64,000 bases of DNA, taken from positions 253,785 to 317,784 of the forward strand of contig NZ_JACSKA010000003.1 of NCBI RefSeq assembly GCF_018617385.1, in the 5' to 3' direction. Below are positions 62,889 through 64,000 of this stretch, piece after piece (position 1 is the first letter of the stretch; every line of letters starts with the position of its first letter). Under the pieces are notes generated by a model. The model saw only the letters and a list, made by a program, of their open reading frames with translations. It did not search any database and was not told the origin of the DNA. Source of the stretch: Exiguobacterium sp018617385 (lineage in GTDB: Bacteria; Bacillota; Bacilli; Exiguobacteriales; Exiguobacteriaceae). The position numbers and the translations under genes were made by a program.

Positions 62889-62965
62889 TGGGGCGACTGA
62901 AGGGAATTGAACCCTCGAATGCCGGAATCACAATCCGGTGCGTTAACCACTTCGCCACAATCGCC
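62889..62965 (-). tRNA. tRNA-His (GUG)
   Basis: Acceptor GCGATTG / CAGTCGC with the extra 5' G opposite C73, the mark of tRNA-His. Anticodon loop TTGTGAT. Encoded CCA. Confidence 0.95.
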
Positions 62966-62981
62966 ATGATGAAATTAAAAA

Positions 62982-63052
62982 CAGGGGCAGCAGGAATCGA
63001 ACCCGCGCTGACGGTTTTGGAGACCGTAGTTCTACCGCTAAACTATGCCCCT
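62982..63052 (-). tRNA. tRNA-Trp (CCA)
   Basis: Acceptor AGGGGCA / TGCCCCT, anticodon loop CTCCAAA. 3' CCA not encoded. Confidence 0.95.
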
Positions 63053-63055
63053 AAG

Positions 63056-63139
63056 TGGTGGGGGGGGGCGGATTCGAACCGCCGAACCCGAGGGAGCGGA
63101 TTTACAGTCCGCCGCGTTTAGCCACTTCGCTACCCCCCC
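63056..63139 (-). tRNA. tRNA-Tyr (GUA)
   Basis: Acceptor of seven G-C pairs, long variable arm, anticodon loop CTGTAAA, encoded CCA. Confidence 0.95.
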
Positions 63140-63144
63140 ACATA

Positions 63145-63220
63145 TGGTGGCTTTGGACGGAATCGAACCGCCGACACAAGGATTTTCAGTCCTTTGCTCT
63201 ACCAACTGAGCTACAAAGCC
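63145..63220 (-). tRNA. tRNA-Phe (GAA)
   Basis: Acceptor GGCTTTG / CAAAGCC, anticodon loop CTGAAAA, encoded CCA. Confidence 0.95.
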
Positions 63221-63252
63221 ATATGTAGTATGTTTGATCTTAAAATAAAAAT

Positions 63253-63327
63253 GGCGGTCTCGACGGGATTCGAACCCGCGATCTTCTGCGTGACAGGCAG
63301 ACATGTTAACCCCTACACCACGAGACC
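63253..63327 (-). tRNA. tRNA-Asp (GUC)
   Basis: Acceptor GGTCTCG / CGAGACC, anticodon loop CTGTCAC, encoded CCA. Confidence 0.95.
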
Positions 63328-63335
63328 GGACTTAA

Positions 63336-63409
<74 letters not shown>

Positions 63410-63425
63410 ACGATATAAAATTAAA

Positions 63426-63500
63426 TGGTGACCCGTACGGGATTCGAACCCGTGTTACCGCCGTGAAAGGGCGGTGTCTTAACCGCTTGACCAACGGGCC
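63426..63500 (-). tRNA. tRNA-Glu (UUC)
   Basis: Acceptor GGCCCGT / ACGGGTC, anticodon loop CTTTCAC, encoded CCA. Confidence 0.95.
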
Positions 63501-63518
63501 ATTACATATTTGAAAAAC

Positions 63519-63609
63519 TGGCGGAGAGCAAGGGATTCGAACCCTTGAGACGGTTTTGCCGCCTACACGAATTCCAATCGTGCTCCTTCGGCCACTCGGA
63601 CAGCTCTCC
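63519..63609 (-). tRNA. tRNA-Ser (GGA)
   Basis: Acceptor GGAGAGC / GCTCTCC, long variable arm, anticodon loop TTGGAAT, encoded CCA. Confidence 0.95.
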
Positions 63610-63620
63610 AAAAGAGAAAG

Positions 63621-63695
63621 TGGCTCCGCAAGTAGGATTTGAACCTACGACCTACCGGTTAACAGCCGGTTGCTCTACCACTGAGCTATTGCGGA
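63621..63695 (-). tRNA. tRNA-Asn (GUU)
   Basis: Acceptor TCCGCAA / TTGCGGA, anticodon loop CTGTTAA, encoded CCA. First tRNA after 5S rRNA. Confidence 0.95.
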
Positions 63696-63703
63696 ACGAT
63701 CTT

Positions 63704-63819
<116 letters not shown>

Positions 63820-63921
63820 ACAAGTATTATATTAACATTATTTATCGATAATGTCAACATATTTTAGAGAGATTGTTCTCTCAAAACTGAGGATTCATCA
63901 ACACAAACCATTAGACTAGAT

Positions 63922-64000
63922 CAAAGCCTCGACCGATTAGTATCATTCAGCTCCACGTGTCGCCACGCTTCCACCCATGACCTATCTACCTCATCGTCTC
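63922..64000 (-). rRNA. 23S ribosomal RNA, 3' end only
   Basis: On the minus strand the edge of the window reads into the conserved 23S end, with CTGAATGATACTAATCGGTC then GAGGCTTTGATC. The 5' part and any 16S rRNA lie beyond base 64000. Confidence 0.93.

Overview
The window looks like chromosomal DNA of a low-to-moderate GC member of the Bacillales, most likely Exiguobacterium or a close relative. Gene content and order resemble Bacillus subtilis: addBA, cssRS, ecsAB-hit, the yhaH-hpr-yhaI-prsA-yhaM block, hemE-hemH-hemY, yheB-yheA, msmX with a PucR-type neighbour, glgC-D-A-P, and an rRNA operon followed by a dense tRNA array. Ribosome binding sites are strong and several starts are TTG. The genus is inferred from gene content only; no database search was made.

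Left part (1-14.3 kb): addA (3' end cut by the window edge) and addB for recombinational repair, a truncated haemoglobin, an acidic protein of unknown function, a basic tail-anchored protein, a single RND exporter, a short ComK, the CssRS-like secretion-stress two-component pair, and a 30-residue membrane peptide gene with its own terminator. Then comes csoR-copA-copZ, run from one near-consensus promoter with a G-rich CsoR-type site in its spacer. Its terminator has been split by a 557-bp element that duplicated the terminator hairpin.

Middle (17-47 kb): an acyl-CoA ligase; an EIIA-like protein without the phosphorylatable His; an APH-family kinase of AT-rich composition; lipoate ligase; a Cof phosphatase; the coproporphyrin-dependent haem genes hemE, hemH and hemY; and tnrA/amtB, divergent around a perfect TnrA box. 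These are followed by ecsAB, hit, and a second, shorter copy of the terminator-splitting element. Then come the hpr/prsA/yhaM block (PrsA has no lipobox Cys), CorA-like, DinB, a DASS transporter with a cre-like site, yheBA, the PucR-type regulator with msmX, and an amino-acid ABC permease and binding protein without an ATPase gene.

Right part (46.5-64 kb): phosphoglucomutase, a sulfurtransferase, the glycogen operon glgCDAP (no glgB here, cre next to the promoter -10), a class A PBP, a membrane protein plus possible papain-fold pair, a second 30-residue membrane peptide, tRNA-modification and repair genes (trmL, ogt, queG), and a solitary tRNA-Gly with a near-consensus promoter. A DUF2332 protein follows, and the window ends with 13 tRNAs downstream of 5S and the 3' end of 23S rRNA, all on the minus strand.

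The most unusual observation is the pair of related small elements (14364-14920 and 32154-32496). Both sit inside intrinsic terminators, have the hairpin duplicated on each side, and lie in the same orientation relative to the upstream gene. The hairpin nearest the gene has lost its U-tract and the far hairpin keeps it. This resembles the stem-loop preference reported for IS1182-family elements and suggests a non-autonomous, terminator-targeting mobile element. No prophage, CRISPR array or defence island was seen.
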